Origin: Ferruginibacter sp. | GTDB lineage: Bacteria; Bacteroidota; Bacteroidia; Chitinophagales; Chitinophagaceae | Direction: 5' to 3' | DNA length: 64,000 nt | Assembly: GCA_014379905.1 (NCBI GenBank) | Contig: JACMKX010000113.1 | Span: 1-64,000, forward strand | In this document: piece by piece, positions 16,447 through 26,114 of the stretch | Position numbering within the stretch: position 1 is the stretch's first letter | Layout: each line of letters starts with the position of its first letter | Translations under genes and position numbers: made by a program | Notes under the pieces: generated by a model | Database searches by the model: none | What the model was told of the DNA's origin: nothing | Seen by the model: only the letters and a program-made list of their open reading frames with translations

Positions 16447-16962
16447 TTAAAAAGAAAGATGGAGCCATCTTTCATTCGTTAGATCGTAATCTTTTAAACG
16501 TGCTATTGAAGGCATATACGACAGCAAAAACTCTAAATGTTTGTCAGAATCTTTAAGAGATTCACTAATAGTTTCTTTTTTATTGAACAAGGAAACTGAA
16601 AAAAAAAGATTTTTGGCAATGTTTTTATCACTGATAAAGTCACTTTCCTCCCATTTTCCGGCCGTACTAAAAAAAAGATACTTTATGTATTTTTTTGCTA
16701 CTTCAGGCAAAGGAACTTCAGGCATTTCAATTATTTCGAAATCGCCTATATGATAATTTGAATCTATTCTGAGTCTTACATAGAAATAGTAAGAATGGCC
16801 CAAATCCTGAATACTTGCTTTTTTTTGCTGATGTATACTATCAAAATATTTTTCATAATTTTCTTCGTTGCATCCTTTCAAATACGCCCCAGAATCGTTC
16901 TGGCAAAATGATTCGAATTTAAGCGCAGTCAGAATTATTATTGAAAATAGATATTTTTTCAT
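16447..16962 (-). CDS. Small secreted protein, paralog C of the zincin island
   Basis: A 171-residue protein with signal peptide (MKKYLFSIIILTALKFESFCQ), paralogous to A and B (GAYLKGCNEENYEKYFDSIHQ, DFEIIEMPEVPLPEVAKKYIKYLFFSTAGKW, final LKDYDLTNERWLHLSF). The frame is open to 17001, but that extension overlaps the upstream zincin gene, and ATG 16962 gives the signal peptide. It starts 10 bp after the zincin-like gene at 16973, the only place where such a pair is complete. Confidence 0.68.
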   Translation of the reverse strand: MKKYLFSIIILTALKFESFCQNDSGAYLKGCNEENYEKYFDSIHQQKKASIQDLGHSYYFYVRLRIDSNYHIGDFEIIEMPEVPLPEVAKKYIKYLFFSTAGKWEESDFISDKNIAKNLFFSVSLFNKKETISESLKDSDKHLEFLLSYMPSIARLKDYDLTNERWLHLSF

Positions 16963-16972
16963 AAAATAAAAT

Positions 16973-17578
16973 TTAACAAAATACGGTGCCGTAACCTGCA
17001 ATAGCGTTTCTATTTGCCGCAGTAATAGCCTGATTTAAATTTTGAAAATATTTTTCCTCTGCAAAAGTATTTTTGGCTGGATTGATTGTATTTGTACCAG
17101 GAATTGTATATCCCTCACTTAAACCATCTATTCCAAGAGCAATAGCATCATGTTGATCAATTCCTGGAAATAATTCAGTAAGCGATTGTGCAATTGAAAT
17201 TGGAAATCTCTCGTCAAACATAAATGTATGCTGCATTAAATTTGTATTTAAAGCAGGCTTTTCTATTGAGACAATTCCATGTGCTAATTCGTGTAAAATT
17301 ACTGCCGACACCCATTCTTTCGTTGTGGTTTGGAAAAAAGTCGGATTTAGTGCTATCTCTACCTGGTTTGTCCCATCTGCTAAAATAGTGACATTTGTTT
17401 GTGCAGGAACTGGCTGGCCATTATTTCCTATTAACAATGTATTAGACACATATTTCACCTTATACTTCTTCAATGTACCTGTTGCATTAAATTGTTGATC
17501 AGAGTATGTTCGAAGGATATAAGTTTTATGACCAGCCTCTCCAATATTTTGAATAACTGATAGTAAGCATTGATCCAT
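16973..17578 (-). CDS. Zincin-like metallopeptidase domain protein (HELAH)
   Basis: A 201-residue frame with HELAHG at residues 96-101 (SAVILHELAHGIVSIEK), the zinc-binding helix of zincins, preceded by a strand QVEIALNPTFF. The last 25 residues, ending GYGTVFC, recur in fragments at 14901 and, shorter, at 14229. There is no signal peptide in this frame. A second frame from ATG 17702 (MSVKQVDQFIKNAGLIVWDKAKAYV) runs into it out of phase and could be its displaced N-terminus. Probably a predicted secreted peptidase or peptidase toxin module; activity unproven. Confidence 0.62.
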   Translation of the reverse strand: MDQCLLSVIQNIGEAGHKTYILRTYSDQQFNATGTLKKYKVKYVSNTLLIGNNGQPVPAQTNVTILADGTNQVEIALNPTFFQTTTKEWVSAVILHELAHGIVSIEKPALNTNLMQHTFMFDERFPISIAQSLTELFPGIDQHDAIALGIDGLSEGYTIPGTNTINPAKNTFAEEKYFQNLNQAITAANRNAIAGYGTVFC

Positions 17579-17702
17579 AATCAGGATCAGTTTGCTCTCT
17601 TCCCGTTGTGTGTTTCAAATTTGGTTTCACATATGCCTTTGCTTTATCCCAAACAATTAAACCCGCATTTTTTATAAACTGGTCAACCTGTTTTACACTC
17701 AT
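17526..17702 (-). pseudogene. Out-of-frame N-terminal part of the HELAH zincin
   Basis: Fifty-eight codons from ATG 17702, reading MSVKQVDQFIKNAGLIVWDK and later HTTGREQTDPDYGS, overlap the start of the zincin frame and stop at 17526. A one-base shift around 17560 would fuse the two. Family not recognised. Confidence 0.4.
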
Positions 17703-17719
17703 TTTATTTTTTACATCCC

Positions 17720-17905
17720 TTAATTTACAGAGGGGGTCAATGAACCAGTGTGCTCAAAAAATGACCCTGTATTGGTTTGTTCCGGCCTGCAATTTTCAGT
17801 AACAAAATCCTGTTTTTTATAACTCTCCAGGCCACTGGTTACTAAAAATAGAGTACTGATTGCTAAAATGTAAAGTGCTGAAGTGTAAATGTTGGGATAA
17901 CTGTT
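17720..17905 (-). pseudogene. Remnant with a membrane segment upstream of the zincin
   Basis: An open frame of 61 codons without a normal start holds one hydrophobic segment (ALYILAISTLFLVTSG) and then a polar stretch with one Cys (DFVTENCRPEQTNTGS). It ends at a stop 17 bases before ATG 17702. It could be the signal-peptide end of the ancestral gene. From here to 18041 nothing else was seen. Confidence 0.3.
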
Positions 17906-18041
17906 TCATAGTTGTTCTGGCAAAGTTAAAGTAAAGGAATAAGATTATATAAGCTGAAGATATACCAAAGACCAGGTTTCTTATAATAAATTTATGTTAT
18001 GAATTCCACTCTACCGTAGGGTATTCACAGCATTCGCATAA

Positions 18042-18073
18042 AAAAATCGCCTTGCAAAAACAAGGCGATTTTT
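18042..18073 (-). terminator. Intrinsic terminator of nrdA
   Basis: AAAAATCGCCTTG (18042-18054) and CAAGGCGATTTTT (18061-18073) form a perfect 13-bp stem over a 6-nt loop, 20 bases after the nrdA stop, with a T-run in the minus-strand direction. Confidence 0.9.
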
Positions 18074-18093
18074 CTATGGTTATTTAAAAAGTT

Positions 18094-20484
18094 TTAAGAC
18101 CCACAGCTGATACATCCATCCTGCATGGTACAGGTAGCTCCATCAGCAATAGTAGCTTCCACCACATCAGAGGAGGTTGCTGTTATTTCCTGGTGAGGCG
18201 TTACAGGTTCTATATCGTTGCTCGCTTGTTTTTCTACAGTGAACTGAACAGCTTGCGTGGCTGCCTGGCTGCGCAGGTAGTACATACCGGTTTTCAATCC
18301 TTTTTTCCAGGCGTAAAAATGCATGGAGGTGAGTTTGGAAGTAGTAGGACTATCCACAAATAAATTCAATGACTGGCTTTGACAAATATACGCACCACGG
18401 TCAGCAGCCATGTCAATTAAGTTACGTTGCTTTATTTCCCAAACGGTTTTGTACAGTTCTTTAATTTCAGCTGGTATTTCATCAATGTTTTGAACAGAAC
18501 CATTGGCAGCAATGATCTTGTTTTTCATGTTATTGGTCCACAAACCAAGATTCACCAAGTCTTTCAGCAAATGTTTGTTTACAATAATAAACTCACCACT
18601 TAATACACGTCTGGTGTAAATGTTGCTGGTGTATGGTTCAAAACATTCGTTGTTACCAAAGATCTGCGAAGTGGAAGCGGTTGGCATTGGTGCCAGCAAT
18701 AATGAGTTGCGTACGCCATATTGTTTTACTTCTGCTTTTAATGCAGCCCAATCCCAACGATCGGTTGGTGTAACACCCCACATATCAAACTGGAAAATTC
18801 CTTTTGATACGGGTGAACCTTCATAGGTTTGATAAGCACCCAATTCTTTTGCAAGGTCTTTACTCGCCGTCATAGAAGCGAAGTAGATCGTTTCAAAAAT
18901 ATTTTTATTCAGCATTTTTGCCAGCTCACTTTCAAAAGGTAAACGCAGCATTATAAATGCATCGGCCAAACCCTGCACACCCAGGCCAATAGGGCGGTGG
19001 CGCATGTTGGAATTCTGAGCTTCTACAACAGGGTAGTAGTTATAGTCAATGATCTTATTAAGGTTTTTGGTAGCCTCGTAAGTGATCTCGTATAATTTAT
19101 CGTGATCAAATTTTCCGTTGATCACAAATTTTGGTAAAGCGATAGAAGCGAGATTGCATACCGCTACTTCATCAGGACTGGTGTATTCAATGATCTCTGT
19201 GCAAAGGTTACTGCTTTTAATGGTACCAAGGTTTTGCTGGTTGCTTTTGCTGTTGGCGGCATCTTTATACAATAAATAGGGTGTACCTGTTTCAATCTGC
19301 GATTCAATAATGGCAAACCAAAGATCCTGTGCCTTGATCACTTTTCTTGCTCTTCCTTCTTTTTCATACCTATTGTACAACTTCACAAATTCAGGACCCC
19401 AGCAATCGGCCAGGCCTGGTGCTTCGTTGGGGCAAAATAAACTCCATTCGCCATTGGCTTCCACACGCTCCATAAAAAGATCATTCATCCATAAGGCATA
19501 AAACAGATCTCTTGCACGCATTTCTTCTTTACCATGATTTTTTCTCAGGTCTAAAAATTCAAATACATCTGCATGCCATGGTTCCAGGTAAATAGCAAAG
19601 GCGCCTTTCCGTTTTCCACCGCCCTGGTCAACGTAACGTGCGGTATCATTGTACACACGCAGCATTGGAATGATGCCGTTGCTGGTTCCATTGGTGCCAC
19701 CAATATAACTTCCGGTTGCACGAATATTATGGATCGCTAAACCAATGCCACCGGCACTTTGAGAGATTTTAGCGGTTTGCTTCAATGTATCATAAATGCC
19801 ATCAATGCTGTCATCTTTCATGGTCAGCAAAAAACAGGAACTCATTTGTGGTTTTGGTGTACCTGCATTAAACAGGGTAGGAGTAGCGTGGGTAAACCAT
19901 TTTTCACTCATCATGTGATAAGTTTTGATGGCGCTCTCTATGTCTTCTTTATGAATACCAACAGCCACACGCATGTACATATGTTGCGGGCGCTCTGCAA
20001 TTTTACCATCCAGCTTTAAGAGGTAGGATTTTTCCAGTGTTTTGAAACCGAAGTAATCAAAACCAAAATCCCTGTCGTAAATAATAGTACTGTCCAGCAC
20101 CTCAGCATTGTCTTCAATGATCTGGTTGATATCATCGGCCAGTAAAGGCATGTGCCTGCCGGTCTTCGGATCAATATAATCGTACAAAGCCCTCATTGTT
20201 TTTGAGAAGCTCTTGGTGGTATTTTTATGAAGGTTACTCACTGCAATCCGGGAGGCTAAAATTGCATAGTCAGGATGCGTGATGGTTAATGATGCCGCAG
20301 TTTCTGCAGCAAGGTTATCTAATTCGGTGGTAGGAACACCGGCATAAATACCTTCGATCGTTTTCTTGGCTACATCTATAATGTTCACCATCGGGCTCAG
20401 GCTGTAGGAAAGTTTTTCCAAACGAGCTGTCACTTTATCAAATTTTACGGATTCCTGTTTCCCGTTTCTTTTTATTACATACAT
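18094..20484 (-). CDS. nrdA: Ribonucleotide reductase class I, alpha subunit
   Basis: Reduces ribonucleoside diphosphates to deoxy forms with NrdB. The protein is 796 residues. An ATP-cone allosteric domain occupies the first 90 residues ([17 protein letters not shown]). The active-site cysteines are visible in [20 protein letters not shown] and [13 protein letters not shown], the radical-transfer tyrosine pair in [12 protein letters not shown], and the redox-shuttle cysteines at the C-terminus, [12 protein letters not shown]. nrdB lies 126 bp upstream on the same strand, so the order is nrdB-nrdA. No NrdR box pair was recognised. Confidence 0.97.
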   Translation of the reverse strand: MYVIKRNGKQESVKFDKVTARLEKLSYSLSPMVNIIDVAKKTIEGIYAGVPTTELDNLAAETAASLTITHPDYAILASRIAVSNLHKNTTKSFSKTMRALYDYIDPKTGRHMPLLADDINQIIEDNAEVLDSTIIYDRDFGFDYFGFKTLEKSYLLKLDGKIAERPQHMYMRVAVGIHKEDIESAIKTYHMMSEKWFTHATPTLFNAGTPKPQMSSCFLLTMKDDSIDGIYDTLKQTAKISQSAGGIGLAIHNIRATGSYIGGTNGTSNGIIPMLRVYNDTARYVDQGGGKRKGAFAIYLEPWHADVFEFLDLRKNHGKEEMRARDLFYALWMNDLFMERVEANGEWSLFCPNEAPGLADCWGPEFVKLYNRYEKEGRARKVIKAQDLWFAIIESQIETGTPYLLYKDAANSKSNQQNLGTIKSSNLCTEIIEYTSPDEVAVCNLASIALPKFVINGKFDHDKLYEITYEATKNLNKIIDYNYYPVVEAQNSNMRHRPIGLGVQGLADAFIMLRLPFESELAKMLNKNIFETIYFASMTASKDLAKELGAYQTYEGSPVSKGIFQFDMWGVTPTDRWDWAALKAEVKQYGVRNSLLLAPMPTASTSQIFGNNECFEPYTSNIYTRRVLSGEFIIVNKHLLKDLVNLGLWTNNMKNKIIAANGSVQNIDEIPAEIKELYKTVWEIKQRNLIDMAADRGAYICQSQSLNLFVDSPTTSKLTSMHFYAWKKGLKTGMYYLRSQAATQAVQFTVEKQASNDIEPVTPHQEITATSSDVVEATIADGATCTMQDGCISCGS

Positions 20485-20520
20485 AGTTTCAATATTAGGT
20501 AGTTAGTAAGTTCATTTTAA

Positions 20521-20605
20521 TTGATACTGGATCCTGGTTCCTGGATCCTGGTTGCTAGTATCCAGCATCTAGTATCAAGTAGCTGGTATCCAGTATCAGG
20601 TATCG
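20521..20605. repeat. Imperfect inverted repeat between nrdB and nrdA
   Basis: The sequence is built from variants of (G)ATACTGGATCC / GGTATCCAGTATC: the start GATACTGGATCC can pair with GGTATCCAGTATC near the end, and the GGATCCTGGTT unit is doubled. It may form a stable hairpin that tunes expression between the two genes, or be a dispersed repeat. Confidence 0.5.
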
Positions 20606-20610
20606 CCTTC

Positions 20611-21582
20611 TTAAAAGTCTTCCTCCAAAGAAAAACTCTGCGAATCTTTTGTGCCCAACACACCCGCTTTCTGGTAATCGCCCACCCGTTTTTCAAAGAA
20701 GTTTGTTTTTCCCTGCAGGGAAATCATTTCCATAAAGTCGAATGGATTGGTAGCGTTGTAAATTTTTGCGTATCCCAGTTCACTTAGCCAACGATCAGCC
20801 ACAAATTCAATGTACTGTTGCATAAGTACGGCATTCATTCCTATCAGCGATACCGGCAAGGCATCGGTGATAAATTCTTTTTCAATTTCCACTGCATCCC
20901 TGATGATGCCCTGCACCTGCGCTTCGGGTAATTTATTTTGCAGCATGCTGTAGAGAAGGCAGGCAAATTCGCAATGCAACCCTTCATCGCGGCTAATGAG
21001 TTCATTACTGAATGTCAGTCCAGGCATAAGGCCTCTTTTCTTTAACCAGAAAATAGAGCAGAAGCTGCCGCTGAAGAAGATGCCTTCCACAGCCGCAAAT
21101 GCTACCAGTCTTTCTGCAAAACTTCCGTTTTCAATCCAGCGCAAAGCCCATTGTGCTTTTTTGTTTACAGCAGGCACGGTATCAATAGCGTGGAATAAAC
21201 GGTCTTTTTCTTTTGGATCTTTAATATAAGTGTCGATAAGCAAGGCATAAGTTTCAGAATGGATGTTCTCCATCATTATCTGGAAGCCGTAGAAGCACCT
21301 GGCTTCGGGCAATTGTACTTCACTCATAAAATTCACTGCCAGGTTTTCATTCACTATTCCATCGCTTGCAGCAAAAAAAGCCAATACATGACTAATAAAA
21401 TGACGTTCACCATCATTCATTCCTTCCCAGTCTTTTTGGTCAGATCCGAGGTCTATTTCTTCAGCAGTCCAGAAACTGGCTTCATGTTTTTTATATTGTT
21501 CCCAGATCTTCGGATAATTGATCGGAAGGATCACGAAACGATCCTTATTCTCCCTTAATAACAATTCTTCACTTTCTGCCAT
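20611..21582 (-). CDS. nrdB: Ribonucleotide reductase class I, beta subunit
   Basis: Carries the di-iron centre and tyrosyl radical for NrdA. The 323-residue protein has the metal ligands in [21 protein letters not shown] (Glu, His, then the radical Tyr), in [12 protein letters not shown] and in [11 protein letters not shown]. This [13 protein letters not shown] sequence is closer to the eukaryote-like class Ia small subunits than to E. coli NrdB. It ends in SFSLEEDF, the flexible acidic tail that docks on NrdA. Followed by the repeat at 20521 and nrdA. Confidence 0.97.
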   Translation of the reverse strand: MAESEELLLRENKDRFVILPINYPKIWEQYKKHEASFWTAEEIDLGSDQKDWEGMNDGERHFISHVLAFFAASDGIVNENLAVNFMSEVQLPEARCFYGFQIMMENIHSETYALLIDTYIKDPKEKDRLFHAIDTVPAVNKKAQWALRWIENGSFAERLVAFAAVEGIFFSGSFCSIFWLKKRGLMPGLTFSNELISRDEGLHCEFACLLYSMLQNKLPEAQVQGIIRDAVEIEKEFITDALPVSLIGMNAVLMQQYIEFVADRWLSELGYAKIYNATNPFDFMEMISLQGKTNFFEKRVGDYQKAGVLGTKDSQSFSLEEDF

Positions 21583-22154
21583 AGCCCAATTTTTTATTTA
21601 TTCTTTACAACCAGCACTTTAAAACACCTGGTCTAAAATATTTACTTAACAAAAGCGTTGCGGTTCATTTTTGAGGATAAAATTCCCTTCCGCCTCTCAG
21701 CAGTTTTTTTAAAATTACCCAATAAAATGTTTTTGATCGGCTGCCAGCTAAGGATGATACATGTAATAAAAACAAGATGCCCTTTGAAGCTGTTCATGGA
21801 ATACCAGACTTTCAATAACCACTCCCGAAAGCAAATTAAGCAATAGAATTTCTACTGTTAAGAAATTATTATCAACGTTGTGGGGATAACGTTTTGATGC
21901 TTTTATGGTAGTGCATTTGCGGTGTAAAACAATATAAAAGCCAGTAATGACGGGCGTTTCACGGGGGTAAAAATTTAAATTCCTTTTGTAGCCTGCATCA
22001 CAGCCCAAATGGAAATAATGATAATATATAAGAAAAGCGGCTGCATACGGGTATTTCACATTAAGCTGGCGGAAACTGTTTTATCTGTTCATTTAACCGT
22101 GAAATCGAGATGACACCTTTTTAAAAAATATGTCATCTCGTTTGAAGGAATAAA
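21583..22154. other. Gap of about 570 bp upstream of nrdB
   Basis: No convincing gene was seen; a 103-codon minus-strand frame here has unusual composition. One hairpin, CGAGATGACA at 22106-22115 with TGTCATCTCG at 22131-22140, lies near the accD terminator and may be a second stop signal. The nrdB promoter should be here but no good TAnnTTTG was found close to the gene. Confidence 0.5.
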
Positions 22155-22186
22155 AAAAGCCGTCCTGTATATATGGGACGGCTTTT
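22155..22186 (-). terminator. Intrinsic terminator of accD
   Basis: AAAAGCCGTCC (22155-22165) pairs perfectly with GGACGGCTTTT (22176-22186); in the minus-strand direction the stem is followed by a run of T. It begins 3 bases after the accD stop. Confidence 0.88.
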
Positions 22187-22188
22187 AT

Positions 22189-23100
22189 TTAGTTTTTAAA
22201 AGTCATAAGCAGGTTACTTATTCTTTCTTTCAGATCTTTTCGATGAATAATGAAATCAAGGAAGCCATGTTCCAGTAAGAATTCACTGCGCTGGAAACCC
22301 TCCGGAAGATCTCTTTTGATGGTTTCTTTAATTACCCTTGGCCCTGCAAAGCCAATGAGTGCATCGGGTTCGCCGCAAATAATATCACCCAGCATGGCAA
22401 AGGAGGCAGTGGTACCACCAAAGGTAGGATCCGTGCAAAGAGAAATGTAAGGAACTTTTGCATCCGACATTTGCTTTAACTTGCCACTGGTTTTGGCCAG
22501 TTGCATCAGCGAAAAGGCACTTTCCATCATACGGGCACCGCCACTTTTATTGATGATCATAAAAGGGATCTTGTGTTCAATACAATAATCGCAGGCACGG
22601 CTTATTTTTTCGCCCATTACACTACCCAGGCTGCCACCAATGAATTCGAAATCCATACAGGCTACTACCAGGTCGAAACTGTTTACTTTGCCGTGAGAAA
22701 CAGTTATGCTGTCGTGAACATCTGTTTTTTGATAGGTATCTTCCAACCTGTCTTTGTAGGGCTTCAAATCCACAAAACCCAGGTGATCTTTGGAACGAAT
22801 ATTACCAAAGAGCTCTTCGTACTGGTTATCATCAAACAAGATCTCAAAATATTCCTCGCTTCCAATCCGGTGGTGATGATCACACTTGGGACATACAAAT
22901 TTATTCTCATCAAGCTCTGCAACCGTACAGGTATACTTACAGTTAGGGCATTTTACCCATAGTCCTTCGGGGGCATCTTTTTTATCCTTTGTACTGGTAA
23001 GAATTCCTTTTTTTATGCGCTTAAACCAGGAAGATTTGGCTTCTTCACTTACACCATCCTCGCCGGCAAGATTGGCATCAAAATCTTCTTCTTTAATCAT
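22189..23100 (-). CDS. accD: Acetyl-CoA carboxylase carboxyltransferase beta subunit
   Basis: Part of the carboxyltransferase that makes malonyl-CoA for fatty acid synthesis together with AccA. The 303-residue protein has the N-terminal Cys4 zinc ribbon (WVKCPNCKYTC ... FVCPKCDHHHRIG, about residues 49-81) and the crotonase-like core with SGGARMMESAFSLMQLAKTS, GGTTASFAMLGDI and FAGPRVIKETI. Length is normal. accA is not adjacent, as is usual in Bacteroidota. It is downstream of fba on the same strand; a perfect palindrome lies between them. Confidence 0.97.
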   Translation of the reverse strand: MIKEEDFDANLAGEDGVSEEAKSSWFKRIKKGILTSTKDKKDAPEGLWVKCPNCKYTCTVAELDENKFVCPKCDHHHRIGSEEYFEILFDDNQYEELFGNIRSKDHLGFVDLKPYKDRLEDTYQKTDVHDSITVSHGKVNSFDLVVACMDFEFIGGSLGSVMGEKISRACDYCIEHKIPFMIINKSGGARMMESAFSLMQLAKTSGKLKQMSDAKVPYISLCTDPTFGGTTASFAMLGDIICGEPDALIGFAGPRVIKETIKRDLPEGFQRSEFLLEHGFLDFIIHRKDLKERISNLLMTFKN

Positions 23101-23144
23101 TTTAATAACTTTTGGCTTTATGCTATTGATATCAGGTTTTCAAC

Positions 23145-23162
23145 AATCAATAATTATTGATT
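23145..23162. promoter_or_regulatory. 18-bp AT-rich perfect palindrome between fba and accD
   Basis: AATCAATAATTATTGATT reads the same on both strands and lies 45 bases upstream of the accD start. It may be an operator; its regulator is unknown. Confidence 0.4.
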
Positions 23163-23194
23163 ATTAAGTTTACTCCTGACATACAAAAGCTATA

Positions 23195-24262
23195 TTATGC
23201 ATTCCTGTTAATACAATTCAAATCATCAAAAGCAACTTCCAGTCTTTTAATAAAGGTTTCTTCTCCTTTGCGCAACCATACCCGTGGATCGTAATGCTTT
23301 TTATTAGGTTTATCGTCGCCATCCGGATTGCCCAACTGGGCCTGCAGGTACCCTTCAAATTTTTTATAGTTATCTAAAATTCCTTCCCAGAAAGCCCATT
23401 GCAGGTCAGTATCAATATTCATTTTAATAGCACCATATCCAATCGCTTCTCTTATCTGGCTTTGCGGGGAACCACTGCCACCATGAAAAACAAAGTAAAC
23501 GGGTTTTTTACCTGTGCCTAATTTTTCTTCGATGTACACCTGGCTGTTGTGTAAAATAACGGGGGTTAACTGTACGTTACCCGATTTGTATACACCATGC
23601 ACATTTCCAAATGCTGCTGCAACCGTAAATAACTTACCAACTTTGCTCAACTCTGTATAAGAATATGCTACGTGTTCAGGCTGGGTATATAATTTTTCAT
23701 TGTCTACATCGCTGTTATCAACACCATCTTCCTCACCACCTGTAACGCCTAATTCAATTTCAATGCTCATGCCAAGCGGGGCCATGCGTTTGTAAAATTC
23801 AACGGAAATAGCTATGTTTTCTTCAATTGGTTCTTCACTCAGGTCCAACATGTGGGAACTATATAAAGGCTGGCCTTTTTCCTTGTAAAACTGTTCGCCT
23901 TCATCAATTAGCCCGCTTACCCAGGGCAACCATTTTTTGGCGGCGTGATCTGTATGCAATACAACAGGCACGCCATAATGCCTGGCCACATTGTGAATAT
24001 GTAAAGCGCCGGAAACACCGCCGGCTATATTGCCTTGTAGTTTATCATTAGGCATTCCCTTGCCGGCCATAAACTGTGCGCCCCCATTGCTGAATTGAAT
24101 AATTACCGGGGAATTTACATTTGCCGCAGCTTCTAAAGTTGCATTGATTGAATTAGTGCCTATACAGTTTACTGCAGGCATAGCAAACTGGTTGTCTTTT
24201 GCATCATTATAAAGTGCTTCCAGTTCTTCGCCGAATAAAACACCGGCTTTGTATTTACCCAT
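23195..24262 (-). CDS. fba: Class II fructose-bisphosphate aldolase
   Basis: Zinc-dependent glycolytic/gluconeogenic enzyme splitting fructose 1,6-bisphosphate. The 355-residue protein has the zinc-binding segments VVLHTDHAAKK, IELGVTGGEEDG and FGNVHGVYKSGNV, and the phosphate-binding VFHGGSGSP, in the long (FbaA, E. coli-like) form. The frame extends to 24325, but the extra residues are a hydrophobic read-through of repeat DNA; ATG 24262 gives MGKYKAGVLFGEE, the usual start. Confidence 0.96.
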   Translation of the reverse strand: MGKYKAGVLFGEELEALYNDAKDNQFAMPAVNCIGTNSINATLEAAANVNSPVIIQFSNGGAQFMAGKGMPNDKLQGNIAGGVSGALHIHNVARHYGVPVVLHTDHAAKKWLPWVSGLIDEGEQFYKEKGQPLYSSHMLDLSEEPIEENIAISVEFYKRMAPLGMSIEIELGVTGGEEDGVDNSDVDNEKLYTQPEHVAYSYTELSKVGKLFTVAAAFGNVHGVYKSGNVQLTPVILHNSQVYIEEKLGTGKKPVYFVFHGGSGSPQSQIREAIGYGAIKMNIDTDLQWAFWEGILDNYKKFEGYLQAQLGNPDGDDKPNKKHYDPRVWLRKGEETFIKRLEVAFDDLNCINRNA

Positions 24263-24300
24263 AATTAGTTGATTTTTTGTAAAAGTAAGGCAAAGGGTTA

Positions 24301-24337
24301 AAAGTTCAAGGTTCAAAAAGTTCAAGGTTCAAAAGTT
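24301..24337. repeat. 16-bp tandem repeat upstream of fba
   Basis: Two identical units AAAGTTCAAGGTTCAA (24301-24316, 24317-24332) and a partial third lie 39 bases before the fba start. Such repeats can vary in copy number and would sit near the promoter. Confidence 0.65.
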
Positions 24338-24429
24338 GGAGGTTGAGCAATCCAGGATTGTTCCTGGGGGTGGGTCACCTGTACGGAAAGCGGTTCAGCC
24401 GACTGAGTCACCGCAAGCCGGTGGCCCAC

Positions 24430-25209
24430 TCAGCTTCCACCAACCAACTCTTTCCTAAGCTTCAAAAAATAGGCAGGGGAGTGCAGCAGCCTGCTGCCAT
24501 ACCAGCTGAACAATTCTCCATCCACCAGTTTTATGATGCTGCCGGGTAATTGATCCTGGAGAACATCTATATGTTTTTCCTTGAAAGGAAAGGGTTCGCT
24601 GCTGAGGAGTAAAATATTGCAACCGCTATTTTTAATATCATCTATCGTAATTTCAGGATATCGAAGTTGACCCGCAAACAGGTTTCTGAAACCAGCTTTG
24701 TTCAACATATCATTTATAAAAGTATCGCCGCCAATGGTCATGTAAGGATCTTTCCAGATAAGATAGGTAACAGGTATGGGTTTGGTAGAAAAAGGCGGTT
24801 GCGCAAACTTCAATTTTATTTCAGATGAAAGGAGGTTTGCTTTTGATGATGTACCTGTTAAAGTTCCAATATCTGTTATCATTTGGAAGGCATCTTTCAA
24901 TGTATTTACCTCCGTTATCCATACCGGGAAATGCCGGGCCAACTCCTCCACCTGTTCCCTGGCATTTTCTTCTTTATTGGCAATTATCAGGTCAGGCTGT
25001 AATTGTATTATCCGAAGAATATCAATTGTTTTGGTTCCTCCAACTCTAATTTTATTTTCGAACCATTTAGAAGGATAAAGGCAAAATTTTGTGATCCCTA
25101 GTGTTTCTTCCTCCAGCCCGAGGCTATACAACAACTCTGTTTGTGAAGGAACCAGGGAAATGATTTTTTTGGCGGAGCCGGTATATGTTGAGGCAGAGGA
25201 AAGAATCAT
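24430..25209 (-). CDS. BtuF/helical-backbone metal-receptor family binding protein
   Basis: A 259-residue protein with the TroA/BtuF fold used by binding proteins for cobalamin and iron chelates: KKIISLVPSQTELLYSLGL at the start, GTKTIDILRIIQLQPDLIIANKEEN around residues 58-82, and TIGGDTFINDMLNKAGFRNLF. It has no signal peptide or lipobox, and no ABC permease or ATPase is adjacent, so it is one of the cytoplasmic or orphan members ('cobalamin-binding protein') common in Bacteroidota. The ligand is not known. Confidence 0.8.
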   Translation of the reverse strand: MILSSASTYTGSAKKIISLVPSQTELLYSLGLEEETLGITKFCLYPSKWFENKIRVGGTKTIDILRIIQLQPDLIIANKEENAREQVEELARHFPVWITEVNTLKDAFQMITDIGTLTGTSSKANLLSSEIKLKFAQPPFSTKPIPVTYLIWKDPYMTIGGDTFINDMLNKAGFRNLFAGQLRYPEITIDDIKNSGCNILLLSSEPFPFKEKHIDVLQDQLPGSIIKLVDGELFSWYGSRLLHSPAYFLKLRKELVGGS

Positions 25210-25349
25210 ACCTAAAATTAAGGCAATATAATTTTAACCGCAGCGAAACAGAGAGGAAATCCAGCCAAGAACTTAAAGCTGGTGCTTACTTAAATACGAA
25301 ATTCCTGCAATTTGCGTAACTAGAAAAACTCGTGGGATTGGTAAAAAAA

Positions 25350-25819
25350 AACTTCCACAGGATTTTGCTATGCAAAAAGACTGGGGAAGTTAAATTAGTT
25401 GCCAACTTTTACACTCCTTGGTTGGCCTTTCAGGATTGGTTTTACATAATTCCGAGGGGGTTCTATGTAAAAAATATCGTATCCCGGTTTCAGCGTTTGT
25501 CTTTCGTCATCATCGCCTTTCGGCATAGACTTTTTAGGATAATTGGGTTGTTGGTTTTCTTTTAGGCCTGGACTGGTTGGTTTTTTCTTAGAAATCTGGA
25601 CCTTGGTTTCTTATTGATATTGGATATATACGTTTTAAAAAGAAAATAGAAGTTGACTGATATTGAATTTTAATGGTCTTCTTGATTGGATATTGGAAAA
25701 CTCTTTTTGGTTTATCAGGATTTTTGGACAATGATTGATATTTAATCTCTATCAATCAACTTCTGACACAAAGATGCAGCTGTTTAGGAGCTTAAACAAG
25801 AGCGGTATTGCTCTTTTTT
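25350..25819 (+). ncRNA. Candidate structured non-coding RNA, copy A
   Basis: This stretch has no credible gene but shows RNA-like structure shared with copy B. A 5' hairpin joins AACTTCCACAG (25350-25360) to CTGGGGAAGTT (25381-25391), with an inner stem TTTTGC-TAT-GCAAAA. Then a stem TTTTACATA/TATGTAAAA at about 25440-25472, a small GCC-TTTC-GGC hairpin at 25515, and a 3' domain closed by AGAAGTTGA (25648-25656) with TCAACTTCT (25756-25764), enclosing GATTGATA/TATCAATC. It ends in an intrinsic terminator. Compared with copy B, the inner stem changes U-A to A-U with pairing kept. Class not recognised; promoter not found. Confidence 0.6.
25798..25819 (+). terminator. Intrinsic terminator of RNA copy A
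   Basis: AAGAGC-GGTATT-GCTCTT followed by TTTT. Copy B has the same stem with a different loop (GCATTT). Confidence 0.8.
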
Positions 25820-25823
25820 AGGT

Positions 25824-25857
25824 ATGAAGTAATTACCGTGCAAATAGTAGATCGACT
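25824..25857. repeat. Conserved motif after terminator A
   Basis: ATGAAGTAATTACC, ten variable bases, then GTAGATCGAC. The same pair, nine bases apart, follows terminator B at 26743-26775. Conservation beyond the transcript end points to a DNA-level role or to the limit of the duplication. Confidence 0.6.
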
Positions 25858-26114
25858 AGCTTTCCGACAGCAGGTGTACGTGTTTTACCACACGTATAAG
25901 TACGATGATGCGGACCAATGCCGGCAAGGAAAGGGACCCGGATCCGGCTGAAAGCCATATAGTTCGTGGTGTTGAGGCAATTAGTAGAAGTTCTATGTCT
26001 TTTATTTGATATGGGAGAATGGGAGTAAGATATTACGAATTACCTTAAGGTTTTTGAAATTCGGTTTTCGCCGCGATCATAGAGGCGACTCACTCAACCT
26101 TACCTGAAATAGAA

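Noticed and set aside
21880..21892. TTATCAACGTTGTGGGGATAA-like DnaA-box pair
   Set aside because: Only weak matches to TTATCCACA and no cluster or AT-rich unwinding element; not enough for an origin.
21748..22059. 103-codon minus-strand ORF upstream of nrdB
   Set aside because: No signal peptide, no family motif, many Tyr/His; likely chance.
25332..25565. 77-codon ORF inside RNA copy A
   Set aside because: Overlaps the 5' hairpin, no start signal, not conserved in copy B.
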